Assembly (NCBI GenBank): GCA_009377475.1
Contig: WHTY01000051.1
Coordinates: forward strand, 1 to 34,566
DNA: 34,566 nt
Source of the DNA: Actinophytocola sp.
GTDB lineage: Bacteria; Actinomycetota; Actinomycetes; Mycobacteriales; Pseudonocardiaceae
Direction: 5' to 3'
Shown one piece after another: positions 1 to 7,103 of the stretch (the first letter of the stretch is position 1; every line of letters begins with the position of its first letter). Under the pieces are notes generated by a model that saw nothing but the letters and a program-made list of their open reading frames with translations, was not told the origin of the DNA and ran no database searches. The position numbers and the translations under genes are program-made.

Positions 1-74
1 CCCTCGGCGACCAGATGACCCACCAGAGCCTGCGCGTCCAACAGCTCCCGATCCACCCGCTCAACGCCCTGCAT
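1..74 (-). CDS. Transposase, IS1182-like, N-terminal fragment (runs off the left edge)
   Basis: Reading the minus strand from an ATG at 74 gives an uninterrupted frame to the window edge that begins MQGVERVDRELLDAQALVG and continues HLVAEG. This resembles my memory of the N-terminus of actinobacterial IS1182-family (DDE) transposases, which start MQG... and soon have a (V/L)xxELLDAxALxGHL segment. Only about 24 codons are present, so no catalytic residue can be checked. The start codon lies inside the last codons of the membrane-protein gene on the same strand (stop at 61). That overlap is odd for two unrelated host genes but expected where an insertion sequence has cut into a gene. The family call is from memory and moderately sure. 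Confidence 0.55.
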   Translation of the reverse strand, partial: MQGVERVDRELLDAQALVGHLVAE

Positions 75-140
75 GGACCGATTCTCCCAGCTCAAACGCA
101 CAATCCGGGACGACACGCCGATTAATCAGCGCCCTCCTAG
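1..140 (-). mobile_element. Probable end of an insertion sequence inserted into a membrane-protein gene
   Basis: The transposase-like start at 74 needs upstream IS sequence including a terminal inverted repeat, so the element end should lie roughly between 95 and 140. The reading frame of the membrane protein continues through this stretch only as a poorly conserved-looking tail after its last membrane helix. The exact boundary and target duplication cannot be set because the other end of the element is outside the window. Confidence 0.4.
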
Positions 141-2145
141 ACGGCTTGCCGTAGGCGGCCATCGCGTAACACCAGCCGTAGAAGCCGATCAGCACCAACC
201 ACGAGGTGTTGACAACGCCGTAAGCCGCGGCCCACAGCCAGCCGGGGACGTCGTCCTTGATCTCGCGCTGCAGGAACTCGTGCTCGGTGATCAGGCTGAC
301 GGTCTCGCCGTCGCCGGTCACGATCTGCCGCCCCTTGGCCGAGGAGATCGCCGGGTCGTTGGGCGCGTGCAGCGGCAACGCCATGTGCACCGTCGGCGCC
401 TGGTGCAGCCGGATCAACGTCTTCCAGTTGCCGTAGAACGGCAGCTTGTGCTCCGAGACGTACTCGCCGGGCGTGCCGGTCGGCAGCAGCTTCACCCGCA
501 CGACGCCGGGCGCGTTACCCACCGGGTCGCGCGGCAGGTCCGCCTCGGCGTTGGCATGTCTGCCCTGCCAGGCCAGCGCGTAGAACCACACCGCGTCGTC
601 GGCAGCGGCGGCGGGCCGCATCGTCACGGCGACCCGCACGAGGCACTTCGCCTCGCCGTTGCACTCCTCCGCCTGGCGGCCGTCGGAGTACGTGACGTCG
701 CTGAGCTGGACCGTGCCGCGCAGGCCCTCGCTCGCCGTCGGCGGCGCGAACACCGCCATCAGCGCGATGAACACCAGCGCACCGGCCAGCCCAGCGCCGT
801 GCTTGCGCAGCACCCCGCCGTCGTCCGGCGAGTCCAGCGCGACCTGGCGGCGCTGCCAGAACCCGAACAGCGCACGGCCAGGCGCGACCGCGAACCCGAG
901 CCGCCCCCTGCGCAGCCCGGACTCGAAACCCTCGAACGACGTCTCGTGGCTGACGCCGTCACGACTGCCGATCCGCGCCAGCATCCGGACGTGCCACCCG
1001 GCGAGCAGACCACCGCCGATCGCGGCGGCCGTGGCCACGGCGAGCATCAGCGGCAACGCCGACGCGGGCAGCGGCTGCGGCAACGGCATGAAGACCTTGC
1101 TCCACTGCCACTCGGCCAGCATGCCGAGCGTGCCCACCAGCACACCGGACGTCACGCCGAACGCGATGCCCCTTCGCGGCGAGACGACCAACGCGACCAG
1201 TTCGATCAGCAGCGCCGACGGCAGGAACAGCAGGAACCGGGCGAGCAGGACGTCGTCCAGCAGCGCGGTGGTGCCCATCAGGAACAGGTGCGCGCCGATG
1301 TAGACGCCCCAGGCAAGCAGCGCACCGCCTGGCCCGAAGTACACGCGGACGGCCGTGAAGATCCAGCCGATCAGGAACCCGGCGATGATGAACTGCGTCG
1401 CGGCCGGGAACTGCGGCACGCCGAGGTCGAACTCCATCAGGAACGCGAACGGCACGATGCACGCGCTCAGCGCGATGGCGCTGCGCACCTTGCCCGCGAA
1501 CCCGAGCGCGCCGGGGTAGCCGAGCTGCCGCGCTTCGGCGAACAGCAGTGGGATGCCGAGCACGCAGGTGACCGCGCCGCCGATCATCATGATGTGGGTC
1601 GGGCCCCACTCGGTGACGTCCTGGCCGAACAGCCGGTGCCAGACGTCGTCAGCGGGGAAGCCGATCAGCGCGATCGTGCCCGCCGCCGTGATGATCATGG
1701 CGCCCATCGGGGCGTGCCAGTTGGGCGCGATGCGGAAGCTACGGCGCGGTAGCTCGCCCTTGGCCAGCGTCATGCTGATGATGCCCGCGCTGAAGAAGCC
1801 GAGGATCGCCAGGAAGATCGGGTAGTGCGACGGGTTGGCCAGCGGACCCTCGTCGCGGCCGTTCTGCATGTGCGTCGCGACGTCCCACCACACGCCGAAG
1901 CCCGCGGTGAGCAGCGCCGTGATGGTCAGGTACGACGGCAGACCGGCCCAGCGCGGCAGGCCGTCCTTGCTGGCGACCCAGTCGGCGGCGCGGCCGATCA
2001 CCGTCGGTTTGCCCGCGCGCTCGCGCACCAGGAACCACCCGACGGGCAGCATCACGCCGAGGCTGAGCAGGAGCGCGATCAGCACCTCGCCGATCGCGGC
2101 GCCACCGGCCGGTGGCGCGGGGAGCGGCTGTTGCGCGACGAACAT
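61..2145 (-). CDS. Large multi-pass membrane protein with C-terminal extracytoplasmic domain; 3' end probably replaced by IS sequence
   Basis: This is a 694-residue protein of unknown function. The start is the ATG at 2145 (MFVAQQPL), which has a GGAGAGG site about 7 nt upstream; a GTG 11 codons further out has no such support. Roughly ten hydrophobic segments fill residues 15-460, with conserved-looking polar or aromatic motifs inside or next to helices (NWHAPMG, DDVWHRLFG, WGPTHIMM). A soluble beta-rich region follows (about 480-625) with a close Cys pair (CNGEAKC) and a GNWKTLIRLH segment like those in small periplasmic metal- or oxidase-related domains, then a last helix. His/Trp-rich helices suggest a link to redox or copper, but that is inference. 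The final 20 or so residues after the last helix are probably encoded by the inserted element, so the native C-terminus is likely lost. It is divergent from the OYE gene. Confidence 0.7.
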   Translation of the reverse strand: MFVAQQPLPAPPAGGAAIGEVLIALLLSLGVMLPVGWFLVRERAGKPTVIGRAADWVASKDGLPRWAGLPSYLTITALLTAGFGVWWDVATHMQNGRDEGPLANPSHYPIFLAILGFFSAGIISMTLAKGELPRRSFRIAPNWHAPMGAMIITAAGTIALIGFPADDVWHRLFGQDVTEWGPTHIMMIGGAVTCVLGIPLLFAEARQLGYPGALGFAGKVRSAIALSACIVPFAFLMEFDLGVPQFPAATQFIIAGFLIGWIFTAVRVYFGPGGALLAWGVYIGAHLFLMGTTALLDDVLLARFLLFLPSALLIELVALVVSPRRGIAFGVTSGVLVGTLGMLAEWQWSKVFMPLPQPLPASALPLMLAVATAAAIGGGLLAGWHVRMLARIGSRDGVSHETSFEGFESGLRRGRLGFAVAPGRALFGFWQRRQVALDSPDDGGVLRKHGAGLAGALVFIALMAVFAPPTASEGLRGTVQLSDVTYSDGRQAEECNGEAKCLVRVAVTMRPAAAADDAVWFYALAWQGRHANAEADLPRDPVGNAPGVVRVKLLPTGTPGEYVSEHKLPFYGNWKTLIRLHQAPTVHMALPLHAPNDPAISSAKGRQIVTGDGETVSLITEHEFLQREIKDDVPGWLWAAAYGVVNTSWLVLIGFYGWCYAMAAYGKPSRRALINRRVVPDCAFELGESVHAGR

Positions 2146-2427
2146 CGATGTTCCTCTCCGGGTACTGCGGGGCGACACGGCGAACGGGCCAGCGCAAGCG
2201 CCGTTACCCGTCGTATCTGTGACTGGAAGTTACAGGTACCTATGGTGCCACGAACAGCACGGAGTAAGCCAGATCACCTTCGGAGTATTCGTCGTGCTCA
2301 TCACGCACGTTCGGGCGGACGTCGCAACGCCGATGGGCGCACCGCGTTGACCAGCGAATCTACTCCTGGGTAGCTTTTTGGCTAGACGGCCGTCTACATC
2401 CGCCGTCACCGACCGCGAGAGGTGCCC
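2146..2427. other. Divergent intergenic region between the membrane-protein gene and the OYE gene
   Basis: This 282-bp gap must hold the promoters of two divergent genes. Apart from the 14-bp palindrome at 2383-2396 and a small AGGTACCT palindrome at 2234-2241, I see no gene, RNA or repeat in it. Short reading frames on the plus strand here have no ribosome site and no recognisable protein. Confidence 0.5.
2383..2396. promoter_or_regulatory. Perfect 14-bp palindrome, probable TetR-type operator
   Basis: TAGACGGCCGTCTA is its own reverse complement and lies 31 bp before the OYE start codon, where it could cover the transcription start. The form TAGACGnnCGTCTA is common for TetR-family operators. 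No TetR gene is adjacent; the nearest in the window start at 5802 and 9955. The regulator is therefore unassigned. Confidence 0.55.
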
Positions 2428-3678
2428 ATGACGACGTCGACACAGTCCGTGCTGGCTGAGCCGTTCACCCTGCCGTGTGGGGTGACGCTGCCGAACCGCA
2501 TCGCGAAAGCCGCGCTCAGCGAGGGCCTAGGCGGCAAGCGCAACGCGCCGTCGCCCCGGCTGCGCAGGCTGTACGAGCGCTGGTCGACGTCGGGTGCTGG
2601 GCTGCTGATCACCGGCAACGTCATGGTCGGCTACGACGCCATCGGCGAGCCGGGCAACGTCGTCGTCACCGACGACCGCGACAACGCCGCGCTGTCCGCG
2701 TGGGCCGCTGCCGCGACCGCGAACGGCGCACACGCATGGGTGCAGATCAACCACCCGGGACGTCAGGTGCCGCGCACGCTCAGCTCCCAGCCGGTGGCGC
2801 CATCCGCAGTCGGTGTGGACCTGCCAGGTGGCACGTTCGCGACGCCGAGGGCGCTGGCGCACGACGAGATCGTCGACCTCGTACGCCGCTTCGCCACCAC
2901 CGTGAAGACCGTCGTGGCGGCGGGCTTCACCGGTGTGCAGATCCACGCCGCGCACGGCTACCTGATCAGCCAGTTCCTCTCGCCGCTTGCCAACAAGCGC
3001 ACCGACGACTGGGGCGGCACGCCGGAGAAGCGACGTCGGTTCCTGCTGGAAGTCGTCCGCGAGGTCAGGGCGGCGATCGGCGACGACGTCCCGCTCGGCG
3101 TCAAGCTCAACTCAGCGGACTTCCAGCGCGGCGGTATGACCGAGGACGAGTCGTTGCAGGTCGTGCTCGAACTCGCCGAGGCGGGCATCGATCTGCTTGA
3201 GATCTCCGGCGGCACCTACGAGTCCGCCGCGATGATGGGCGTGTCGGCCGAGCCGGTGAAGGAGAGCACGCGCAAGCGCGAGGCGTACTTCCTGGACTAC
3301 GCCGAGCGGGTCCGGGCGGCGACGTCGTTGCCGCTGATGCTGACCGGCGGGTTCCGCACCGCCGAGGGCATGGCCAGCGCGTTGTCGTCCGGCGCGGTCG
3401 ACGTCGTCGGCCTCGGCAGGCCGCTGGCGCTGGAGCCCGACCTGCCCGCCAGGCTGTTGTCCGGCGCGACCGCTGCCAGCGACGTCCAGCCTCGCCGCAT
3501 CGGCGTCCGCGTGCTGGACAGCGCGGCCGAGCTGTCGTGGCACACCGTGCAGCTCTGGCGGATGGGCGACGGCAAGGACCCCGCGCCGCACCGGCATCCG
3601 CTGCGCAACCTCGCGCAGTACTTCGCGACGACCGGGGTGCAGAGCTTCCGCAGGCCGAAGCGCGGGTACAGCGGCTGA
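2428..3678 (+). CDS. NADH:flavin oxidoreductase, Old Yellow Enzyme family
   Basis: This is an FMN-dependent TIM-barrel oxidoreductase that reduces activated C=C bonds (enones, quinones or dienoyl substrates) with NAD(P)H. At 416 residues it has the single-domain OYE length and lacks the C-terminal FAD domain of dienoyl-CoA reductases. The N-terminal GVTLPNRI, the substrate and flavin motif IHAAHGYLISQFLSP followed by NKRTDDWGG, and the phosphate-binding C-terminal MLTGGFRT and VGLGRPL are all visible. The HAAH pair supplies the usual substrate-binding histidines. The start is ATG 2428, preceded by GAGAGG about 5 nt away; an in-frame GTG at 2422 overlaps that ribosome site. The gene probably stands alone under the palindromic operator at 2383-2396, consistent with induction by electrophilic substrates (inference). 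Confidence 0.9.
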   Translation: MTTSTQSVLAEPFTLPCGVTLPNRIAKAALSEGLGGKRNAPSPRLRRLYERWSTSGAGLLITGNVMVGYDAIGEPGNVVVTDDRDNAALSAWAAAATANGAHAWVQINHPGRQVPRTLSSQPVAPSAVGVDLPGGTFATPRALAHDEIVDLVRRFATTVKTVVAAGFTGVQIHAAHGYLISQFLSPLANKRTDDWGGTPEKRRRFLLEVVREVRAAIGDDVPLGVKLNSADFQRGGMTEDESLQVVLELAEAGIDLLEISGGTYESAAMMGVSAEPVKESTRKREAYFLDYAERVRAATSLPLMLTGGFRTAEGMASALSSGAVDVVGLGRPLALEPDLPARLLSGATAASDVQPRRIGVRVLDSAAELSWHTVQLWRMGDGKDPAPHRHPLRNLAQYFATTGVQSFRRPKRGYSG

Positions 3679-3751
3679 CGCGGCGGGCGCGGCGCTGGTC
3701 CCGGCGTTCGCGGCCCTGGTCACGGCGGGCGAGCGCTGCAAGACTGGCCGT

Positions 3752-4018
3752 ATGTGCCGCAACATCAAGGTCCTGCACAACTTCGACCCGCCAGCCACCG
3801 ACGACGAGATCCACGCCTCGGCGTTGCAGTACGTCCGCAAGATCAGCGGTGCGTCGAAGCCGTCCGCCGCGAACGCCGCCGCGTTCGACACCGCCGTCGC
3901 CGCCATCGAGGACGTCGCTCGCACGCTCCTCGACTCGCTGGTGACCACCGCACCGCCGAAGGACCGCGAGGTGGAGGCCGCGAAGGCGCGCGAGCGCGCC
4001 GCTCGCCGGTTCGGCTGA
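3752..4018 (+). CDS. DUF2277 domain protein
   Basis: This is an 88-residue soluble protein of unknown function. The opening MCRNIKVLHNFDPPATDDEI and the following ALQYVRKISG are the signature of the DUF2277 family, which is close to this length. The Lys/Arg-rich ending AAKARERAARRFG also fits the family. Its last 13 codons are duplicated, with one base changed, at the end of the next gene (repeat at 3976-4020 and 5042-5086). The start ATG lacks a clear ribosome site; an AAGACT six nt before it could be a -10 box of a leaderless transcript, though it is a poor match. Confidence 0.88.
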   Translation: MCRNIKVLHNFDPPATDDEIHASALQYVRKISGASKPSAANAAAFDTAVAAIEDVARTLLDSLVTTAPPKDREVEAAKARERAARRFG

Positions 4019-4020
4019 CG
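3976..4020 (+). repeat. 45-bp direct repeat, copy 1 (3' end of DUF2277)
   Basis: The stretch matches 5042-5086 at 44 of 45 positions: 39 identical bases, one C/G difference, then TGACG. It encodes the last 13 residues and stop of DUF2277. The reading frame, stop codon and two following bases are all preserved in both copies. Confidence 0.9.
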
Positions 4021-4052
4021 GCGACGACCCCGGCGCTGTCGGTCCCTCGACG

Positions 4053-4058
4053 TAAAGT
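4053..4058 (+). promoter_or_regulatory. -10 box for a leaderless SigG-type sigma-factor mRNA
   Basis: TAAAGT ends six bases before the ATG at 4065, so transcription should begin at or next to the A of the start codon. No Shine-Dalgarno sequence is present, which fits a leaderless mRNA. No clear -35 box is visible. Confidence 0.45.
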
Positions 4059-4064
4059 CGCGAC

Positions 4065-5084
4065 ATGACCACAGACGTGGCGGACGACTTCACGCGGCTG
4101 GCGGACCCGTACCGGCGGGAGCTGCTGGCGCACTGCTACCGGATGCTCGGCTCGGTGCACGACGCCGAGGACCTGCTGCAGGAGACATACCTGCGGGCGT
4201 GGCGGGGGTTCGACGCGTTCGAGGGCCGTTCGTCGCTGCGCACCTGGCTGTACCGGATCGCGACCCGTACCTGCCTTACGGCGCTGGAGAGCCGGGGCCG
4301 CAGGCCGATGCCGACCGACCTCACCGGCCCGGCGACCGCGGGCAGCGCCCTCGTCGAGCGCAGCGAAGTGCCGTGGCTGCAACCCGCGCCCGACGTAGCC
4401 ATCGGGGCCTTCGGGGTCACTGCCGCGGACCCCGCCACCATCGCGACGTCACGGGACAGCGTCCGGCTGGCGTTCATCGCCGCCATGCAGCACCTGCCAC
4501 CGCAACAGCGCGCGGTGTTGTTGCTGCGCGACGTCATGCGGTGGCGTGCCGCCGAGGTCGCGGACCTGCTCGGCATCACGGCCGTGGCCGTGAACAGCGC
4601 GCTGCAACGCGCGCGGGCCACGCTGCACGAGGTCGCGCCAAGCGAGGACGACGTCGAGCAGCCGAACACGGCGCGGGAACGGGAGCTGCTGCGGCGATGG
4701 AGCGCCGCGTTCGAGGACTATGACATCCCCGCGATCGTCGGCCTGCTCACCACCGACTCGGTGTGGGAGATGCCGCCGTTCGAGAACTGGATCAACGGCG
4801 CGAGCAACATCGGCACGCTGATCTCGACCACCTGCCCCGCGACGTGTTCCGGCGACATGCGGCTGATGCCAACGGCGGCCAACGGCCAGCCTGCGTTCGC
4901 CGTCTATCTGCGCGATCCCGACTCTGGCGAGCACACGGCGTTCGCGCTCCAGGTGCTCACCCTCGCGGCATCCGGCGTGAGACACACCGGGATGTTCTTC
5001 GACACCAGCCTGTACCCGGCTTTCGGCCTCCCGCCGACGCTGGCCGCGAAGGCGCGCGAGCGCGCCGCTCGCCGGTTCGGGTGA
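4065..5084 (+). CDS. RNA polymerase ECF sigma factor, SigG/SigX5 type with C-terminal SnoaL-like domain
   Basis: This is a 339-residue sigma factor. Region 2 is at about 8-80 (LLAHCYRMLGSVHDAEDLLQ, TYLRAWRGF, RTWLYRIATRTCL), region 4 at about 140-190 (LPPQQRAVLLLRDVMRWRAA, then a helix-turn-helix through GITAVAVNSALQRAR), and a SnoaL/NTF2-like domain at about 205-325 (LLRRWSAAFEDYD, WEMPPFENW, HTGMFFDTSLYPAFGLP). This order and length are typical of actinobacterial SigG-type factors, in which the C-terminal domain replaces a separate anti-sigma factor as modulator. The ending AAKARERAARRFG is not part of that family as I know it; it is an exact copy of the DUF2277 ending just upstream. The gene therefore appears to have gained its tail from a 45-bp duplication. 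It converges on the thioesterase gene across a strong hairpin. Confidence 0.9.
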   Translation: MTTDVADDFTRLADPYRRELLAHCYRMLGSVHDAEDLLQETYLRAWRGFDAFEGRSSLRTWLYRIATRTCLTALESRGRRPMPTDLTGPATAGSALVERSEVPWLQPAPDVAIGAFGVTAADPATIATSRDSVRLAFIAAMQHLPPQQRAVLLLRDVMRWRAAEVADLLGITAVAVNSALQRARATLHEVAPSEDDVEQPNTARERELLRRWSAAFEDYDIPAIVGLLTTDSVWEMPPFENWINGASNIGTLISTTCPATCSGDMRLMPTAANGQPAFAVYLRDPDSGEHTAFALQVLTLAASGVRHTGMFFDTSLYPAFGLPPTLAAKARERAARRFG

Positions 5085-5086
5085 CG
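5042..5086 (+). repeat. 45-bp direct repeat, copy 2 (3' end of sigma-factor gene)
   Basis: This is the second copy of 3976-4020 and sits at the end of the sigma-factor gene in the same reading frame. The two copies start 1066 bp apart and bracket the whole sigma-factor gene. Confidence 0.9.
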
Positions 5087-5092
5087 TCCGGA

Positions 5093-5149
5093 GTGGTATG
5101 AAGGGCTTCTTACTGGCGCGAGACGCAAGTAAGAAGCCCTTCATACCAC
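5093..5149. terminator. Bidirectional hairpin between convergent genes (22-bp perfect arms)
   Basis: GTGGTATGAAGGGCTTCTTA plus CT (5093-5114) is the exact reverse complement of 5128-5149, with a 13-nt loop. It begins 8 bp after the sigma-factor stop and ends 3 bp before the thioesterase stop, so it can terminate both transcripts. There is no T-run. The arms are less GC-rich than the surroundings, which suggests a stand-alone dispersed element. Confidence 0.75.
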
Positions 5150-5152
5150 CGG

Positions 5153-5710
5153 TCATTCCGGCAGCCGCACCGCCCCGAGCTGGGTCGACTGGCCCACGAT
5201 GCGGCCCTTGCCTGACGGCTTTCCCCTGGCGAACCCGAGCACGCCGGGGTCGAGCCGCTGGTCGACGAACTCCATCAGCTCCACCCGGAACCCCGCACCC
5301 GGCGCCTCCACCGGGATCCGCACGCAGTCGGCCTCGTCCGGCAGCTCGACCGGCGAGACGCTGGACCACCACGGGTCGGCGTCGTCAAGCACGCCCTGGG
5401 TGAGCAGCGTGTCCAGCACCAGCGCGTCGCCCTGTCGCAGCGCGGCGCGCAATTGCGTCGTGGACCGGCCGACACGCAGCACCTCGACGTCCACCCGCGC
5501 CGGGCCTGCCTCCGGCGTGCGGAGGAACGACGCGCTCACCGACGTCAGGTGCGGATGCTCCCCGGACACCACAGCAGCTGCCTTGCCCAGCACGCCGAGC
5601 AGGTACCCGCCGTGTGGGACGCCGCCCGCGCTCCAGCGGCCGTCCAGCTCGACGTCGAATCCGCCGTCCGGGCGAGCCCGAACGGTTGTCGCCACGTCAA
5701 AATCGCTCAC
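5153..5710 (-). CDS. Acyl-CoA thioesterase-like hot-dog protein, C-terminally shortened
   Basis: The 185 residues cover the N-terminal hot-dog domain of the TesB-like / 4HBT_3 thioesterase family: DVELDGRWSAGGVPHGGYLL at about 18-37, SVSASFLRTPEAGPA, and RSTTQLRAALRQGD. Family members normally run to about 250-270 residues with a second hot-dog domain after a GxxRGW(L) segment. Here the protein stops shortly after GFARGKPSGKGRIVG, at the edge of the hairpin element, so most of the second domain is missing. I chose GTG 5710 because residues before it lack family similarity; its ribosome site is weak. It is divergent from the TetR gene at 5802, which may control it. It may be a decayed gene or a functional single-domain form. 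Confidence 0.7.
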   Translation of the reverse strand: MSDFDVATTVRARPDGGFDVELDGRWSAGGVPHGGYLLGVLGKAAAVVSGEHPHLTSVSASFLRTPEAGPARVDVEVLRVGRSTTQLRAALRQGDALVLDTLLTQGVLDDADPWWSSVSPVELPDEADCVRIPVEAPGAGFRVELMEFVDQRLDPGVLGFARGKPSGKGRIVGQSTQLGAVRLPE

Positions 5711-5788
5711 TGGTTGAATCTCGCAGCGCCTCCCCCGCCCGTCAACGTTCGGCGCTGTCGTGATCGTCACGTCGGGACGCGACGTCGA

Positions 5789-5794
5789 TAGGGT
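5789..5794 (+). promoter_or_regulatory. -10 box for leaderless TetR mRNA
   Basis: TAGGGT lies seven bases before the ATG at 5802 with no Shine-Dalgarno sequence between. The same TAGGGT-N6/7-start layout occurs before the RDD and SpoIIM genes in this window. Confidence 0.5.
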
Positions 5795-5801
5795 GGGCGC
5801 C

Positions 5802-6398
5802 ATGTCCAGACTCACCAGAGCGGAGAGCCAGGCGCGCACCCGCGAGCAGCTCATCGCCACCGCGAAGGAACTGTTCCTGCGGGACGGCTACGGCCCGACC
5901 TCGCTGGACAAGGTCGCCGACGCCGCCGGGTACTCCAAGGGCGCGGTGTACTCCAACTTTCGTAACAAGGACGAGCTGTGCCTCGCCGTCCTCGATGACA
6001 TCCACGCCGAGCAGGCCGCCCGCATCGCAGAGGTCATCACCAGCGCGACCAGCATCGACGACCGCCTCGCCCGCTTCAACGACTGGGCGGAGCGCAACAT
6101 CGGCGACCAGGCGTGGACCGCGCTCGAGGTGGAGTTCGCCGTCAACGCGCGCCGCGACGAGCGGCTGCGCACCGAACTGGCGCGCCGGGACAAGGGCATT
6201 CGCGACATCATCGCCGGGCTGGTCACCGCCAACTCGACGGAGTTCGGCATCGACATGCCGCTGTCGGCCGACGACGCGGCGACCGCCCTGCTGAGCCTGG
6301 GCATCGGACTCGGCATCCAACGCGCGATCGACCCGACGATCCCGGTCAGCGTGCTCACCGACGTGATGCGGCTGGTGGCAGGGCGCAGGGTCAGCTGA
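5802..6398 (+). CDS. TetR/AcrR family transcriptional regulator
   Basis: This is a 198-residue TetR regulator. The N-terminal DNA-binding domain is clear (REQLIATAKELFLRDGYGPT, then VADAAGYSKGAVYSNFRNKDE at about 37-57, where the YSNF/K pattern is the classic recognition helix end). The rest is an all-helical ligand and dimer domain of normal size. The start is ATG 5802; a GTG 14 codons upstream is in frame but precedes the promoter box. It is divergent from the shortened thioesterase, so a fatty-acyl ligand is possible but unproven. Its stop codon overlaps that of the next gene within the palindrome TCAGCTGA (6391-6398). Confidence 0.88.
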   Translation: MSRLTRAESQARTREQLIATAKELFLRDGYGPTSLDKVADAAGYSKGAVYSNFRNKDELCLAVLDDIHAEQAARIAEVITSATSIDDRLARFNDWAERNIGDQAWTALEVEFAVNARRDERLRTELARRDKGIRDIIAGLVTANSTEFGIDMPLSADDAATALLSLGIGLGIQRAIDPTIPVSVLTDVMRLVAGRRVS

Positions 6399-6972
6399 GG
6401 CGGCGTTCCAGCGCGGCGAGGTCCGCCGCGGTGTCGATGTCGGCGGGGTCGGCGATGTCGCCGCACTCGACCTCGGTGACGACGTCGGGATGCGCGCGCA
6501 GGTAGGCGCGCGCGCCTACGTCGTCGTGCGCCGCCGCCGCGGCGTCCGCCCAGAGGTCGCGGCGCAGCAGGACCGGGTTGCGCTGTCTGCCGTCGTAGGT
6601 GGCGACGACGGCCCGCGCGCCATCGCGGTAGACGTCGATGAGGCGGCGCACCACGTCCGGGGTGATCAGCGGCTGGTCGACGAGTGCGACCACAACGGCG
6701 TCCGGGCCATCGGGGTCGTCCGGCAACGACGCCAGTCCGGCCCGCAGCGAGGACGCCATGCCGGTGCGCCAGTCCGGGTTGGACACCAGCGTGACACCCG
6801 GCAGGTCGACGTCCACCGCACCGGTGACGACGTGCACCGGGGCGCAGCCCGCCTGGGTGAGCAGGTCGACGCCGCGCGCGGCCAACGACGTCCCGCCCAG
6901 CTCTACTAGGGCCTTCGGCCGGCCGAGCCGAGAGCCTTCCCCGGCGGCGAGCAACATCCCCGCGACCGTCAT
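6391..6972 (-). CDS. MobA-like NTP transferase (molybdenum-cofactor nucleotidyltransferase type)
   Basis: This is a 193-residue Rossmann-type nucleotidyltransferase. The nucleotide-binding loop LAAGEGSRLGRPKAL lies at about 8-22, the metal-binding VDQPLIT at about 97-103, and a late RNPVLL segment matches MobA/MocA/CoxI-like proteins that add CMP or GMP to molybdopterin. No molybdoenzyme or Moco gene lies nearby, so another sugar or cofactor substrate is possible. The ATG at 6972 has GGAGGTG six bases upstream and is preferred over a GTG seven codons earlier. It converges with TetR; the two coding regions share eight bases. Confidence 0.85.
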   Translation of the reverse strand: MTVAGMLLAAGEGSRLGRPKALVELGGTSLAARGVDLLTQAGCAPVHVVTGAVDVDLPGVTLVSNPDWRTGMASSLRAGLASLPDDPDGPDAVVVALVDQPLITPDVVRRLIDVYRDGARAVVATYDGRQRNPVLLRRDLWADAAAAAHDDVGARAYLRAHPDVVTEVECGDIADPADIDTAADLAALERRLS

Positions 6973-7103
6973 GCGCACCTCCGGTTCCGCCACTGTCTCA
7001 CCCGGCCGTATGACGCTGTCGACGTCTCACTCACTCGTGCAACCGATCACTCGCGCCATCTCGTCCGGAAGACGACAATCTCTCACAAGACGGGAGCGAC
7101 GCC

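Noticed and set aside
73..1752. Long plus-strand reading frame (559 codons) opposite the membrane protein
   Set aside because: It is the antisense shadow of a real membrane-protein gene in high-GC DNA; its Arg/Gln/His-rich product has no domain or ribosome site.
4449..5372. Minus-strand frame across the sigma-factor gene and hairpin
   Set aside because: It spans the antisense of a clear sigma factor, the hairpin and another frame of the thioesterase; Arg/Ala/Gly-rich with no family pattern.
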